NCBI GenBank assembly: GCA_949285835.1
Contig: CASEAR010000025.1
Span: 1-37,411 of the forward strand
Direction: 5' to 3'
DNA from: an uncultured Verrucomicrobiota bacterium
GTDB lineage: Bacteria; Verrucomicrobiota; Kiritimatiellia; RFP12; UBA3636
DNA length: 37,411 nt
Shown: positions 26,914-34,638 of the stretch, piece after piece
How the letters are laid out: each line of letters opens with the position of its first letter
Position numbering within the stretch: position 1 is the stretch's first letter
Made by a program: the position numbers and the translations under genes
The notes under the pieces: model-generated
Told to the model about the DNA's origin: nothing
Seen by the model: the letters and a program-made list of their open reading frames with translations, nothing else
Databases searched by the model: none

Positions 26914-27864
26914 TTAAATTACCCCCATTTTACGAATGATGAACGGATTGGAATCCCAATCCGGCAGTGTCTTAAACCGGATATCCACAGAAGCCGTCAC
27001 TCCATAGTCGTCAGAAATGGTTTTTGACGCTCTTTCTTTGACCAGCCTGACGTTTTTACCTTTTCTGCCTATCACGATGGCCTTGTGGGTTTCGCGTTTC
27101 ACGTACACTGTCGATTCTATATCCCACAGCGTGTGCCCGCCGGTTTTCTTTTCGCTGACATGTTCGACGCATATACCGATCGAATGCGGTATTTCATCTT
27201 TTAAAATTTTGAAATATTCCTCTCTTATGGCGTCGGCAATTGCCAGATTCCGCGGATAATCGGAAATTGTTTCCGAATCAAACAGCAATGGTCCTGGCGG
27301 AAGTTGTTCGAACAACGCGTTTACAAGCTCTTCTACGCCTTCTCCTGTGGCTGCTGAGGCAGTAAACCATCTGGGAGTCGTGTGTACGGCGGCGCCTGAC
27401 TGTTGTATTTCCTTCAAGATGCGGTCCCAGAGGTCATGGAAATCCTGAGAGAGAGAACCAGCATCAGACTTGTTCAGCAGGAAGAAGACTTTTTCTGCAT
27501 CGTGCCCGGCCGCCAGTTTCCTCATCCATCCTTCGTCCTCAATTTGAGGTTTTTTCGAACCGTCGAATACCACGAGCAGAACATCTGCTCCGTTTGCCGC
27601 CCGCCGCGCGGATTTGTTCATTGCAGTGCCAAGGGGAGACCTGCTTCTGTGGAGTCCGGGCGTGTCAATCAGGGTAAGCTGTCCGCGTTCGTCTGTGAGT
27701 ATCCCGCGGATTAAGTTTCTTGTCGTCTGAACTACTGGGCTGACTATGCTTATCTTCTCTCCGACAATCTTGTTTATGAGGGTGGACTTGCCGGAATTTG
27801 TCCTTCCCACGACGCATACCATACCGCTGTGGGGAAAAATGTCTGGATGGTTGTCTTCTTCCAT
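26914..27864 (-). CDS. era: GTPase Era
   Basis: 316 residues. G1 GRTNSGKSTLINKIVG, G2 TTRN, G3 LIDTPGLH, G4 LNKSD and G5 SAA are all visible in the N-terminal GTPase domain. The C-terminal KH domain has VIGRKGKNVRLVKERASK. Era binds the 3' end of 16S rRNA and is needed for 30S maturation. Between the domains lies FEQLPPGPLLFDSETISDYP, typical of Era. It is 12 bases downstream of trmB on the same strand. The ribosome binding site is weak. Very secure call. Confidence 0.97.
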   Translation of the reverse strand: MEEDNHPDIFPHSGMVCVVGRTNSGKSTLINKIVGEKISIVSPVVQTTRNLIRGILTDERGQLTLIDTPGLHRSRSPLGTAMNKSARRAANGADVLLVVFDGSKKPQIEDEGWMRKLAAGHDAEKVFFLLNKSDAGSLSQDFHDLWDRILKEIQQSGAAVHTTPRWFTASAATGEGVEELVNALFEQLPPGPLLFDSETISDYPRNLAIADAIREEYFKILKDEIPHSIGICVEHVSEKKTGGHTLWDIESTVYVKRETHKAIVIGRKGKNVRLVKERASKTISDDYGVTASVDIRFKTLPDWDSNPFIIRKMGVI

Positions 27865-27876
27865 GTCAGGGGCTTT

Positions 27877-28608
27877 TCAGTGTTTTGTCCAGGATGCCGA
27901 ATATATCGGGATTTCCTTGTTTTTAAATCGTATTTCAAAATCCGTCTGTTCGGACTCTCCGCGTATGTATGCTGCTCCCTTCGCAAACCGCTTATCCGCG
28001 GCCATAAGGGCGTTGATGCTTTCAAAATACTCTTTAAAGTCAGTGGAGACGCAAAGCCTTCCGCCGGTAATAAGCGTCTTGCAAACGGAATTCACAAACT
28101 CTTCGGTAAACAATCTCTTGCGTCTGTGCCGTTTCTTCGGCCACGGATCAGGGAAGAAGAGGTAGTACGCAGACACCCGCTGTTCTGGCACGCAGTTCTG
28201 CAGGAAGGGAAGTGCCTCTCCGCCGATCAGACGCAGATTTTGAATTCCGCGCTTCCTTGCTTCCACGTCTACTATCGCGACCCGCACAGTTTCTTTCTCA
28301 ATGCCGGCGATGTCGTTTTCCGGAAAAGCCTGAGAATGCCCGATAATAAAACGCCCCATACCGAATCCGATGTCTATTTCCAACGGACGTACGCTTTCCG
28401 CGAAAAAACGGCGTACAGCGCACTCTGCACGTCTGCTTTCGGAACACGGGCACCGGTAAACGGGCGGAGTAGGATTTTCGCTGGTGGGAATGAAAACAGG
28501 CGGACGCAGCACATGGCAATCATCCGGATGCGCCAGCTCCAGTGAAGGCGGCAGGTTGGGGTCTAATTGAGAAGCAAGTGCCTTTGATGTTTGCCTGTGC
28601 CTTGTCAT
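27877..28608 (-). CDS. trmB: tRNA (guanine-N7)-methyltransferase
   Basis: 243 residues. SAM-binding IDIGFGMGRFIIGHS, then IEKETVRVAIV, and the family hallmark YYLFFPDPWPKKRHRRKRL followed by CVSTDFKEYFES and the final KNKEIPIYSASW. The enzyme makes m7G46 in the variable loop of tRNAs, in the cytosol. The first ~70 residues are a Pro/Cys-rich extension with no SAM motif, longer than in typical TrmB. It sits between the pta terminator and era, and is probably co-transcribed with era. Confidence 0.95.
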   Translation of the reverse strand: MTRHRQTSKALASQLDPNLPPSLELAHPDDCHVLRPPVFIPTSENPTPPVYRCPCSESRRAECAVRRFFAESVRPLEIDIGFGMGRFIIGHSQAFPENDIAGIEKETVRVAIVDVEARKRGIQNLRLIGGEALPFLQNCVPEQRVSAYYLFFPDPWPKKRHRRKRLFTEEFVNSVCKTLITGGRLCVSTDFKEYFESINALMAADKRFAKGAAYIRGESEQTDFEIRFKNKEIPIYSASWTKH

Positions 28609-28620
28609 AACCGCAAAAGA

Positions 28621-28640
28621 AGGCGGCGTTACCGCCGCCT
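28621..28640 (-). terminator. Intrinsic terminator between pta and trmB
   Basis: AGGCGGCG and CGCCGCCT form an eight-base-pair GC-rich stem with a four-base loop. On both strands it is followed by a T-rich run (TTCTTTT on the minus strand), so it probably ends pta transcription before trmB. Confidence 0.75.
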
Positions 28641-28670
28641 GTTTTCTTCAGGACTAATCTGCCGCTTGAA

Positions 28671-29684
28671 TCAGAGTCCTTCGCATATGGTGATGATTGC
28701 CGTCCCGTAAATGTCTTCCGGTTTGCATCCGCGTGAAAGATCATTGACAGGTTTAGCCACACCCTGCAGGACGGGCCCGTAGGCCGTAGCGCCTCCAAGT
28801 CTTTCCGTTATTTTGTAGCAGATGTTTCCTGCCTGAAGATCAGGGAAGATCAGGACATTGGCATGCCCGGCGACAGCGCTGCCCGGAGCTTTTGAGCTTC
28901 CGACCGACGGAACGAGCGCGGCGTCCGCTTGAATTTCTCCGTCGACATCCGCCTCAATACCCAGTTCCTGAAAACGTTTCTTTGTGAGTTCCGCAGCTGT
29001 CTGCACCTTGGTAACAAGGTCGTGTTTGGCACTGCCTTTTGTGGAAAAACTGAGGAACGCGATCTTGGGCCGTTTCCCAACAAGCGCGCTGTAGCTGTGT
29101 GCGGTCGCCTGGGCGATGTCCACCAGCTCTTCTGCCGTAGGACAGGGGTTCACGGCACAATCTGCGTAAAGCAGAACCGTGTCTCCGGATAAAGTTGGCT
29201 CGCGTAAGTCCATTATAAAACAGGAGCTTGCCAATTTGATCCCCTTGGAGGTGCCTACACAGTGAAAAGCAGAGCGGAGCATGTCGGGCGTGGAGGCGAT
29301 TGAACCTGCCACAAAACCGTCCACCATCCCCAGATTCAGCATCATATTCCCGAAATAAAGGCGCTTGGAACGCACGGTCGTTTCCGCTTCCTCACGTGTC
29401 ATGCCTTTCGCTTTTCTCCGCTCAAACAGAGCTTCGGCCAGTTTTTCTCCAATCGGGTCAGTGGTGTAGTCGATCGTGGAAATGTCCAGTCCGGCAAAAG
29501 ATACGCCGGCTTGGCGGCATGCCTCAGATATCTCTTCAGGCGTTCCGAGTACGGTGAGTTTGCAGATTTTGTCGCGCGCCAGCATCTCAGCTGCCTTAGC
29601 GACTCTTGGATCCATCCCTTCCGGGAGAACGAGATGGCGGTACGCCGCCTTTGCTTTCGGCAGAACGGTCTCTAGAAACTTCAT
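28671..29684 (-). CDS. pta: Phosphate acetyltransferase
   Basis: 337 residues from the ATG at 29684, chosen because AAGG lies seven bases upstream and the length matches the short Pta form (~330); a more upstream ATG at 29738 would overlap ackA by 43 bases. Motifs of the PTA/PTB fold are present: LVLPEGMDPRV, FGNMMLNLGMVDGFVAGS, KIAFLSFSTKGSA, DGEIQADAALVP, NVLIFPDLQAGNICYK and GPVLQGVAKPVNDLSRG. It interconverts acetyl-CoA and acetyl phosphate; with ackA it yields ATP from acetyl-CoA and releases acetate. The start lies about 11 bases after the ackA stop. Confidence 0.96.
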   Translation of the reverse strand: MKFLETVLPKAKAAYRHLVLPEGMDPRVAKAAEMLARDKICKLTVLGTPEEISEACRQAGVSFAGLDISTIDYTTDPIGEKLAEALFERRKAKGMTREEAETTVRSKRLYFGNMMLNLGMVDGFVAGSIASTPDMLRSAFHCVGTSKGIKLASSCFIMDLREPTLSGDTVLLYADCAVNPCPTAEELVDIAQATAHSYSALVGKRPKIAFLSFSTKGSAKHDLVTKVQTAAELTKKRFQELGIEADVDGEIQADAALVPSVGSSKAPGSAVAGHANVLIFPDLQAGNICYKITERLGGATAYGPVLQGVAKPVNDLSRGCKPEDIYGTAIITICEGL

Positions 29685-29694
29685 TGCATTACCT

Positions 29695-30912
29695 TCACTT
29701 GATTGTTTTTGACACGATATCGAATGTTTCTTTTGCAATCATAAGTTCTTCGTCGGTGGGGATGACCAACGCTGCCACTTTCGAGTCTGCGGTTGAAATT
29801 CTGCACGGCCCGCGCAGATTTTTGTTGGCCTCCGGGTCAATAATGCATCCGAGCGCGGACAATTGATCCGCAAGCGTGGCTCGTGCCTGCCATGAATTCT
29901 CTCCGATGCCGCCCGTAAAAACTATGGCGTCCGCGCCCGACAGCAGCGTAAAGTATGCGCCGATGTAGAATACCAGCCTGTGCGTCCACATGTTGAGTGC
30001 GAGACACGCCGAAGGCAGGCCTTCAGCAGCGTTTTTCACAATATCGCGCATGTCGTTTGAATTTATGCCGCCGACTCCGAGCAGTCCGCTTTTCTTGTTC
30101 AGGAGGTTGTCTATCTCGTCGGCGGACATGCCTTCACGGATGAGCGTTAAAACAACCGCAGGGTCGAGGTTGCCGCAGCGGGTTCCCATGACAACGCCGG
30201 CAAGCGGGGTAAGCCCCATGGAGGTGTCCAGAACCTTCCCGTATTTTACCGCGGCCAGAGATGATCCGTTTCCGAGGTGACACGTTACAATCTTGAGTTC
30301 TTCCGGTTTTTTACCCAGAAATTCAGCAGTGGCAAGCGTGACAAAGTGGTGAGACGTACCGTGGAACCCGTACTTCCGAATACCGTACTTTCTGTAATAT
30401 TCGTCGGGCAGAGCGTAGTGGCTCGCGTAGTCCGGCATGCTTTGATGGAATGCTGTGTCAAAAACCGCTACGTTGGGCGTCTCTCCGAAAATTTTTTCGC
30501 AAGCCTTTATTCCGCCTATATTTGCCGGCATGTGAAGCGGGCCGAGGTGAACCAGGGTGTTCAGCTTCTGAAGAACGGAATCGTTCACCAGCGCCGCTTC
30601 CTTGAACAATTCTCCGCCGTGCAGCACGCGGTGTCCTATAGCGTCCACCTCAGACAGGGATCCGATCACTCCATTCCCGGGGGCTACAAGCCGCTCTGTA
30701 ACAAGCTTCAATGCCGCGTCGTGATTTGGGGCGTCTACAGAATGTTCCTCCTTCGGGTCGTTCCCGCGCCGGTACACCATATTTGCAGACTTGGAACCTA
30801 TGCGCTCTACGAGCCCGGATGCCAGTTTCTCCTCTCCGTCCATGGCGTACAAAGTAAATTTCAATGACGAAGAGCCGGAATTAATAACAAGAATCTTGTC
30901 TATCTGTTTCAT
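29695..30912 (-). CDS. ackA: Acetate kinase
   Basis: 405 residues, the usual length. N-terminal ILVINSGSSSLKF, HRVLHGGE, VAVFDTAFHQSMP, KYGFHGTSHHFV, TCHLGNGSSLAAVK, DTSMGLTPLAGVVMGTRCG and VFTGGIGENS are all family signatures for the ATP/acetate-binding sites. It makes ATP and acetate from acetyl phosphate and ADP. First gene of the ackA-pta pair, transcribed from the promoter at 30968-30995. The ribosome binding site is not obvious. Confidence 0.97.
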   Translation of the reverse strand: MKQIDKILVINSGSSSLKFTLYAMDGEEKLASGLVERIGSKSANMVYRRGNDPKEEHSVDAPNHDAALKLVTERLVAPGNGVIGSLSEVDAIGHRVLHGGELFKEAALVNDSVLQKLNTLVHLGPLHMPANIGGIKACEKIFGETPNVAVFDTAFHQSMPDYASHYALPDEYYRKYGIRKYGFHGTSHHFVTLATAEFLGKKPEELKIVTCHLGNGSSLAAVKYGKVLDTSMGLTPLAGVVMGTRCGNLDPAVVLTLIREGMSADEIDNLLNKKSGLLGVGGINSNDMRDIVKNAAEGLPSACLALNMWTHRLVFYIGAYFTLLSGADAIVFTGGIGENSWQARATLADQLSALGCIIDPEANKNLRGPCRISTADSKVAALVIPTDEELMIAKETFDIVSKTIK

Positions 30913-30967
30913 ATTGTAACATGTCGTATGAACTTACTGTTGGGAATCTTACTAACAACGACCTTTT

Positions 30968-30995
30968 ATTATACGTCATGCGCCGGTAAAGTCAA
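30968..30995 (-). promoter_or_regulatory. Near-consensus sigma70 promoter of ackA-pta
   Basis: On the minus strand TTGACT (30990-30995) and TATAAT (30968-30973) are separated by 16 bases. The transcription start is expected near 30961, giving a leader of about 49 bases. Confidence 0.75.
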
Positions 30996-31020
30996 AGTGC
31001 TTTGTTGTACGCCTGCTATC

Positions 31021-31055
31021 ATGTGTCACGGTGCGGTATTATGTGTCACGGTGCG
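31021..31055 (-). repeat. Tandem 15-bp repeat upstream of the ackA promoter
   Basis: The 15-mer ATGTGTCACGGTGCG occurs at 31021-31035 and again at 31041-31055, exactly 20 bases apart (about two helical turns). It lies about 26 bases upstream of the -35 element, a position typical of activator binding sites. The regulator is unknown; it could also be an unrelated duplication. Confidence 0.6.
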
Positions 31056-31444
31056 ACGCATGGCATATTGCAGCTAGCGTCTCCAAAGCGTCCGCGAGAC
31101 GCCGTATGTACTTGCAAAGTCCAGGATGGAAATGCTGCCGGGCTTCGTCCTGAGCCGGTTATTCCATGCATTGCCCAGACGTTCGCGGTCTTCAAACTTA
31201 AGATGTGCGCGGGTATAAGAACATTTGGCATACTTCCACGGTGTTTCCTTTCTGCGTGATTGTGTCCAGAGTCCATTTTTTCAGTGATAAAGCGAAACTC
31301 GCTGTTTCCCGGAAACGATCAGCCCGCATGGCGGCAATTGGAATGCTTCTCTTTTGGACGTTTTTTTCATGTCTGTAATCCTTCATTTGGGTACGGACGC
31401 TGCATTCTGCAGCTTTCACGCGGCGCAGGGCAGGGGATTGATGC
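31056..31444. other. Gene-free stretch between ackA control region and tRNA-Leu
   Basis: About 390 bases where I see no supported gene, RNA or strong hairpin. Confidence 0.5.
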
Positions 31445-31474
31445 TTGACCCGGAACGCCATGTTACATTAGAAT
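31445..31474 (+). promoter_or_regulatory. Promoter of tRNA-Leu
   Basis: TTGACC (31445-31450), 18-base spacer, TAGAAT (31469-31474). The start is expected near 31481, about 23 bases before the tRNA. Confidence 0.55.
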
Positions 31475-31503
31475 CACGCCAGATATTCGCGGTTCGTACG
31501 CAC

Positions 31504-31588
31504 GGGCGAGTGGTGAAATTGGCAGACACGCCAGACTTAGGATCTGGTGCCGCAAGGCTTGTGGGTTCAAATCCCACCCCGCCCACCA
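31504..31588 (+). tRNA. tRNA-Leu (anticodon UAG)
   Basis: 85 bases including an encoded CCA. The D-arm (GGTGAAATTGGCAGACACG), the anticodon arm CCAGA-CTTAGGA-TCTGG with anticodon TAG, a long class II variable arm, and T-arm GTGGG-TTCAAAT-CCCAC are all clear. The acceptor stem GGGCGAG pairs with CCCGCCC except for an A-C mismatch at position 6:67. Dap genes follow 22 bases downstream, so the tRNA and dapA may share a transcript. Confidence 0.95.
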
Positions 31589-31610
31589 GCCGCGGTATGG
31601 AGGACAGATG

Positions 31611-32477
31611 ATGTTTTACGGCACTTATACAGCCCTTGTCACGCCGTTCTGCAGCGACGGCTCCGTCGATTATGGGTGTTTGAAGGAGATTATTGACCGA
31701 CAGGCCGACGCCGGCGTGGCCGGGATCGTACCTGTCGGAACAACGGGAGAGTCGCCCACGCTTTCCGTGGAAGAACACAACAAGGTAATAGAAAAGTCGG
31801 TTGAGGCGGCTGCCGGCAGAATGCAGGTAATTGCCGGTACAGGAGCCAATTGCACGGCTGAAGCTGTGGAGCTGACAAAGGCCGCCGCTGCGGCGGGCGC
31901 CGATGCGACGCTTCAGATTGCCCCGTATTACAACAAACCCACTCCCGAGGGGCTTTACAGGCATTTTTCAGCTGTCGCGGATATCGGTCTGCCGGTGATG
32001 CTCTACAATGCGCCCGGACGCACGTCCAGAGATATACCGGTTTCCGTGGTGCAGAGGCTCTCTTCTCATCCTTCTATTGTCGCCATAAAGGAGGCTGCCG
32101 GGGATGTCGGCAGAGTAAGCGCTTTACGCTCCGTCTGCGATATAGAGATTATCTCCGGCGACGATGCGCTGACAGTACCGATGATCTCTGTAGGGGCCTG
32201 CGGAGTGGTGAGTGTGGCGACAAATGTTTTCCCGGAGCCGGTTGTCGAAATGGTTGCTGCCGCTCTGTCCGGTGATTTCGCAAAAGCGGCAAAAATTCAC
32301 AATACGCTTTATCCATTGTTCCGCGACTTGTTTATCGAGGTTAATCCGATACCGGTGAAAGCCGCTATGGCCGCTGCCGGCATGATATCAGAGGTGTACA
32401 GGCTGCCTCTGTGCGAAATGTCGCCCGACAACAAAGCGAAGCTGATGCGTACGCTGGAAAGCCTGGGTGTGATTTAA
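31611..32477 (+). CDS. dapA: 4-hydroxy-tetrahydrodipicolinate synthase
   Basis: 288 residues from the ATG at 31611, with GGAGG seven bases upstream (an adjacent ATG at 31608 is the alternative). The class I aldolase barrel shows VPVGTTGESPTL (Thr44/45 region), QIAPYYNKPT, LYNAPGRTS (Tyr132) and the Schiff-base Lys160 in IVAIKEAAGD. It condenses pyruvate with aspartate semialdehyde in the cytosol, the first dedicated step to diaminopimelate and lysine. dapB follows after 40 bases, giving two consecutive steps in one operon. Confidence 0.97.
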   Translation: MFYGTYTALVTPFCSDGSVDYGCLKEIIDRQADAGVAGIVPVGTTGESPTLSVEEHNKVIEKSVEAAAGRMQVIAGTGANCTAEAVELTKAAAAAGADATLQIAPYYNKPTPEGLYRHFSAVADIGLPVMLYNAPGRTSRDIPVSVVQRLSSHPSIVAIKEAAGDVGRVSALRSVCDIEIISGDDALTVPMISVGACGVVSVATNVFPEPVVEMVAAALSGDFAKAAKIHNTLYPLFRDLFIEVNPIPVKAAMAAAGMISEVYRLPLCEMSPDNKAKLMRTLESLGVI

Positions 32478-32517
32478 CTTGTGAGACTGACGCTCTGTCT
32501 GAGAGAGAGTAGGAGAT

Positions 32518-33318
32518 ATGAAGGTTGCAATTTTCGGTGGATCCGGACGCATGGGATGCGCATTGGTGCGTGCATGCCCTGCATTCGGAGATATAGAGCT
32601 TGCTGCGGTAGCAGAGTGTCCCGGTAATAAATTTATCGGTATGGATTCCGGTACGCTTGCCGGATTGGCGCCCAACGGCGTTGCGCTGACCGATGACGCC
32701 GCGGCGGCGGCCGCCGCCGCGGACGTGATTATTGACTTTACTTTCCACACTGCTGTGCCGGAGACGGCCCGTCTGGCGGCTGAATTCTGTTACGGATATG
32801 TGCTGGGTACTACAGGTTTAACACCTGAGGAGCTTGCTGCGGTGAACGCCGCGGCGAAAAAGATTCCGGTGCTGACGTCTCCCAACATGAGTTTAGGCGT
32901 AAATCTGCTGCTGTCTCTGGTTCGTAAAGCGGCGTCCGTGCTCGGTCCCGGATATGATGCGGAAATCGTGGAGTTTCATCATAGGCACAAAAAAGATGCG
33001 CCGTCCGGCACTGCCTTGGCCCTGGCTGGAGCTTTGGCGGAAGGAAGGAATACGAACTTTCACGACGTCGCATGCTATGGAAGGCATGGCGTTTCTGAAA
33101 ACGAACGGGATCATTCCGAAATCGCTGTACACGCGCTCCGCGGCGGCGATGTAGTCGGCGACCACACGGTTATTTTCGCGTCTGACGGCGAAAGGGTTGA
33201 GCTTGTCCACAAAGCTTCGAGCAGAGAGTGCTTCGCAAACGGCGCCCTACGCGGCGCACTCTGGCTGGAGGGACGCGCGCCTGGCAAATACACGATGAGC
33301 GACGTACTCGGACTGTAG
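32518..33318 (+). CDS. dapB: 4-hydroxy-tetrahydrodipicolinate reductase
   Basis: 266 residues. NAD(P)-binding GGSGRMG near the start (about 7-13), VLGTTGLT, TSPNMSLGVNL, and the catalytic block EFHHRHKKDAPSGTAL (about 152-167) followed by GRHGV and HALRGGDVVGDHTV. It reduces the product of DapA to tetrahydrodipicolinate. AGGAG lies four bases before the ATG. Residues 61-68 are a run of eight Ala encoded by a GC-rich stretch that is a 24-base perfect palindrome. Confidence 0.97.
   Translation: MKVAIFGGSGRMGCALVRACPAFGDIELAAVAECPGNKFIGMDSGTLAGLAPNGVALTDDAAAAAAAADVIIDFTFHTAVPETARLAAEFCYGYVLGTTGLTPEELAAVNAAAKKIPVLTSPNMSLGVNLLLSLVRKAASVLGPGYDAEIVEFHHRHKKDAPSGTALALAGALAEGRNTNFHDVACYGRHGVSENERDHSEIAVHALRGGDVVGDHTVIFASDGERVELVHKASSRECFANGALRGALWLEGRAPGKYTMSDVLGL
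32699..32722. repeat. 24-bp perfect GC palindrome inside dapB
   Basis: The sequence from 32699 to 32722 (CCGCGGCGGCGG and its reverse complement) is exactly self-complementary around 32710/32711 and consists of GCC/GCG alanine codons. It would form a cruciform or hairpin and is slippage-prone. Confidence 0.7.
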
Positions 33319-33375
33319 TCTTTCCATCAGGCTTTTGTTCTGAAGAGAAGCAATTCATACCGGAGTGTTACGATA

Positions 33376-34638
33376 ATGAAAAATACAGACCTGAATTTTG
33401 AGGCGGCGGCTGGTATCTTTGCGCAGTACGGCGTCGACGTGAATAAAGCCATGGATGCGGCAGCCGCAATCCCTGTATCTGTCCATTGCTGGCAGGGCGA
33501 TGATGTGACTGGCTTTGAGAAGGGGGCCGGCGGGGCTGACGGCGGTATAGCCGTCACGGGGAATTACCCGGGGCGGGCGCGTACGCCGGATGAACTGCGT
33601 TCCGACTTTGAGAAAGCGGTTTCACTTACGCCTGGCGTGAGCCGTATTAACCTCCATGCATGTTATGCGGAGCCGGTTTCCGGCAGAAGTCAGGACAGAG
33701 ACTCCATTTCCGCAGACAACTTCCGGAACTGGATAGACTGGGCTCAGTCAAAAGGTTTTGGAATAGACTTTAATCCAACTTTCTTTGGACATCCGAAGGC
33801 TTCTGATGGGTGTCCTCTCACCAACCGCGACCCTGCGATTCGCGATTTCTGGATCGAACACGGAAGACGATGCCGCGAGATTTCCGCTGAAATCGGCCGA
33901 CTGACGGGTTCCTCTGTCCTCGACAATTTCTGGACGCCGGACGGCAGCAAAGATACTCCGGCGGACAAGGCCGCTCCGCGTGCCCGTTTGGCGGATTCCC
34001 TCGACAGGATTTTTTCCTTTAAAAAATACGACCGTTCTGTCACCGTGGATTCCGTGGAATCCAAATTGTTCGGCGTCGGATGCGAGAGCTACACTGCAGG
34101 ATCTCATGAGTTTTACATGGGGTATGCACTTTCACGAAATCTGATCATCTGTCTGGATGCCGGGCATTTTCATCCCACGGAAGTGATTTCTGACAAGATT
34201 TCATCCGTACTTCAATTCTTCCCGGAAGTCGCGCTACATGTAAGCCGCGGGGTTCGATGGGACAGCGACCACGTGGTTACGCTGTCCGATGAGCTTCTGG
34301 CGGTCGCGCAGGAGATAATCTGGAACGGCTTCAGCGGGCGGGTGCGTATAGGTTTGGACTATTTCGACGCCAGTATCAACCGCATTGCCGCTTGGGCCAT
34401 CGGCGCCAGAAATATGCGCCGTGCGCTTCTCATTGCCGCGCTGACCCCGTATCAGCTGCTGCGCGATGCGGAAAACTCCGGAGACTATTCAGCCCGTCTT
34501 GCTCTCATGGAGGAGTTTAAAACACTTCCGTACGGCATGGTGTGGGATGCTCTTTGCGAAAGATGCGGGATTCCAGCCGGGAAAGCTTGGTACGACGAGA
34601 TTCGCAAATACGAGCATGATGTCTTGTCCGTCCGCTGA
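33376..34638 (+). CDS. rhaA: L-rhamnose isomerase
   Basis: 420 residues, the family length. Motifs: IPVSVHCWQGDDVTGFE, TGNYPGRARTPDELR, INLHACYAE, FNPTFFGHPKA, LTNRDPAIRDFWIEHGRRC, WTPDGSKDTP, DAGHFHPTE (metal ligands), RWDSDHV, IGLDYFDASINRIAAW and YDEIRKYEHDVLSVR. It interconverts L-rhamnose and L-rhamnulose using a divalent metal in the cytosol. It sits 57 bases after dapB and overlaps the next gene, an unusual context far from other rhamnose genes; rhaB and rhaD are not in the window. It fits with the GH78-like gene at 10895. Confidence 0.96.
   Translation: MKNTDLNFEAAAGIFAQYGVDVNKAMDAAAAIPVSVHCWQGDDVTGFEKGAGGADGGIAVTGNYPGRARTPDELRSDFEKAVSLTPGVSRINLHACYAEPVSGRSQDRDSISADNFRNWIDWAQSKGFGIDFNPTFFGHPKASDGCPLTNRDPAIRDFWIEHGRRCREISAEIGRLTGSSVLDNFWTPDGSKDTPADKAAPRARLADSLDRIFSFKKYDRSVTVDSVESKLFGVGCESYTAGSHEFYMGYALSRNLIICLDAGHFHPTEVISDKISSVLQFFPEVALHVSRGVRWDSDHVVTLSDELLAVAQEIIWNGFSGRVRIGLDYFDASINRIAAWAIGARNMRRALLIAALTPYQLLRDAENSGDYSARLALMEEFKTLPYGMVWDALCERCGIPAGKAWYDEIRKYEHDVLSVR

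Noticed and set aside
29685..29738. Upstream start for pta
   Set aside because: It would overlap ackA by more than 40 bases; the ATG at 29684 has a better ribosome binding site and gives the family length.
31021..31055. Tandem 15-mer as a CRISPR or mobile-element end
   Set aside because: Only two copies, a 5-base gap, and no cas or transposase genes nearby; a regulatory site fits better.
34466..34615. 50-residue N-terminal extension of the RumA-like protein
   Set aside because: It lies inside rhaA and does not resemble the family; the TRAM domain begins after the ATG at 34616.
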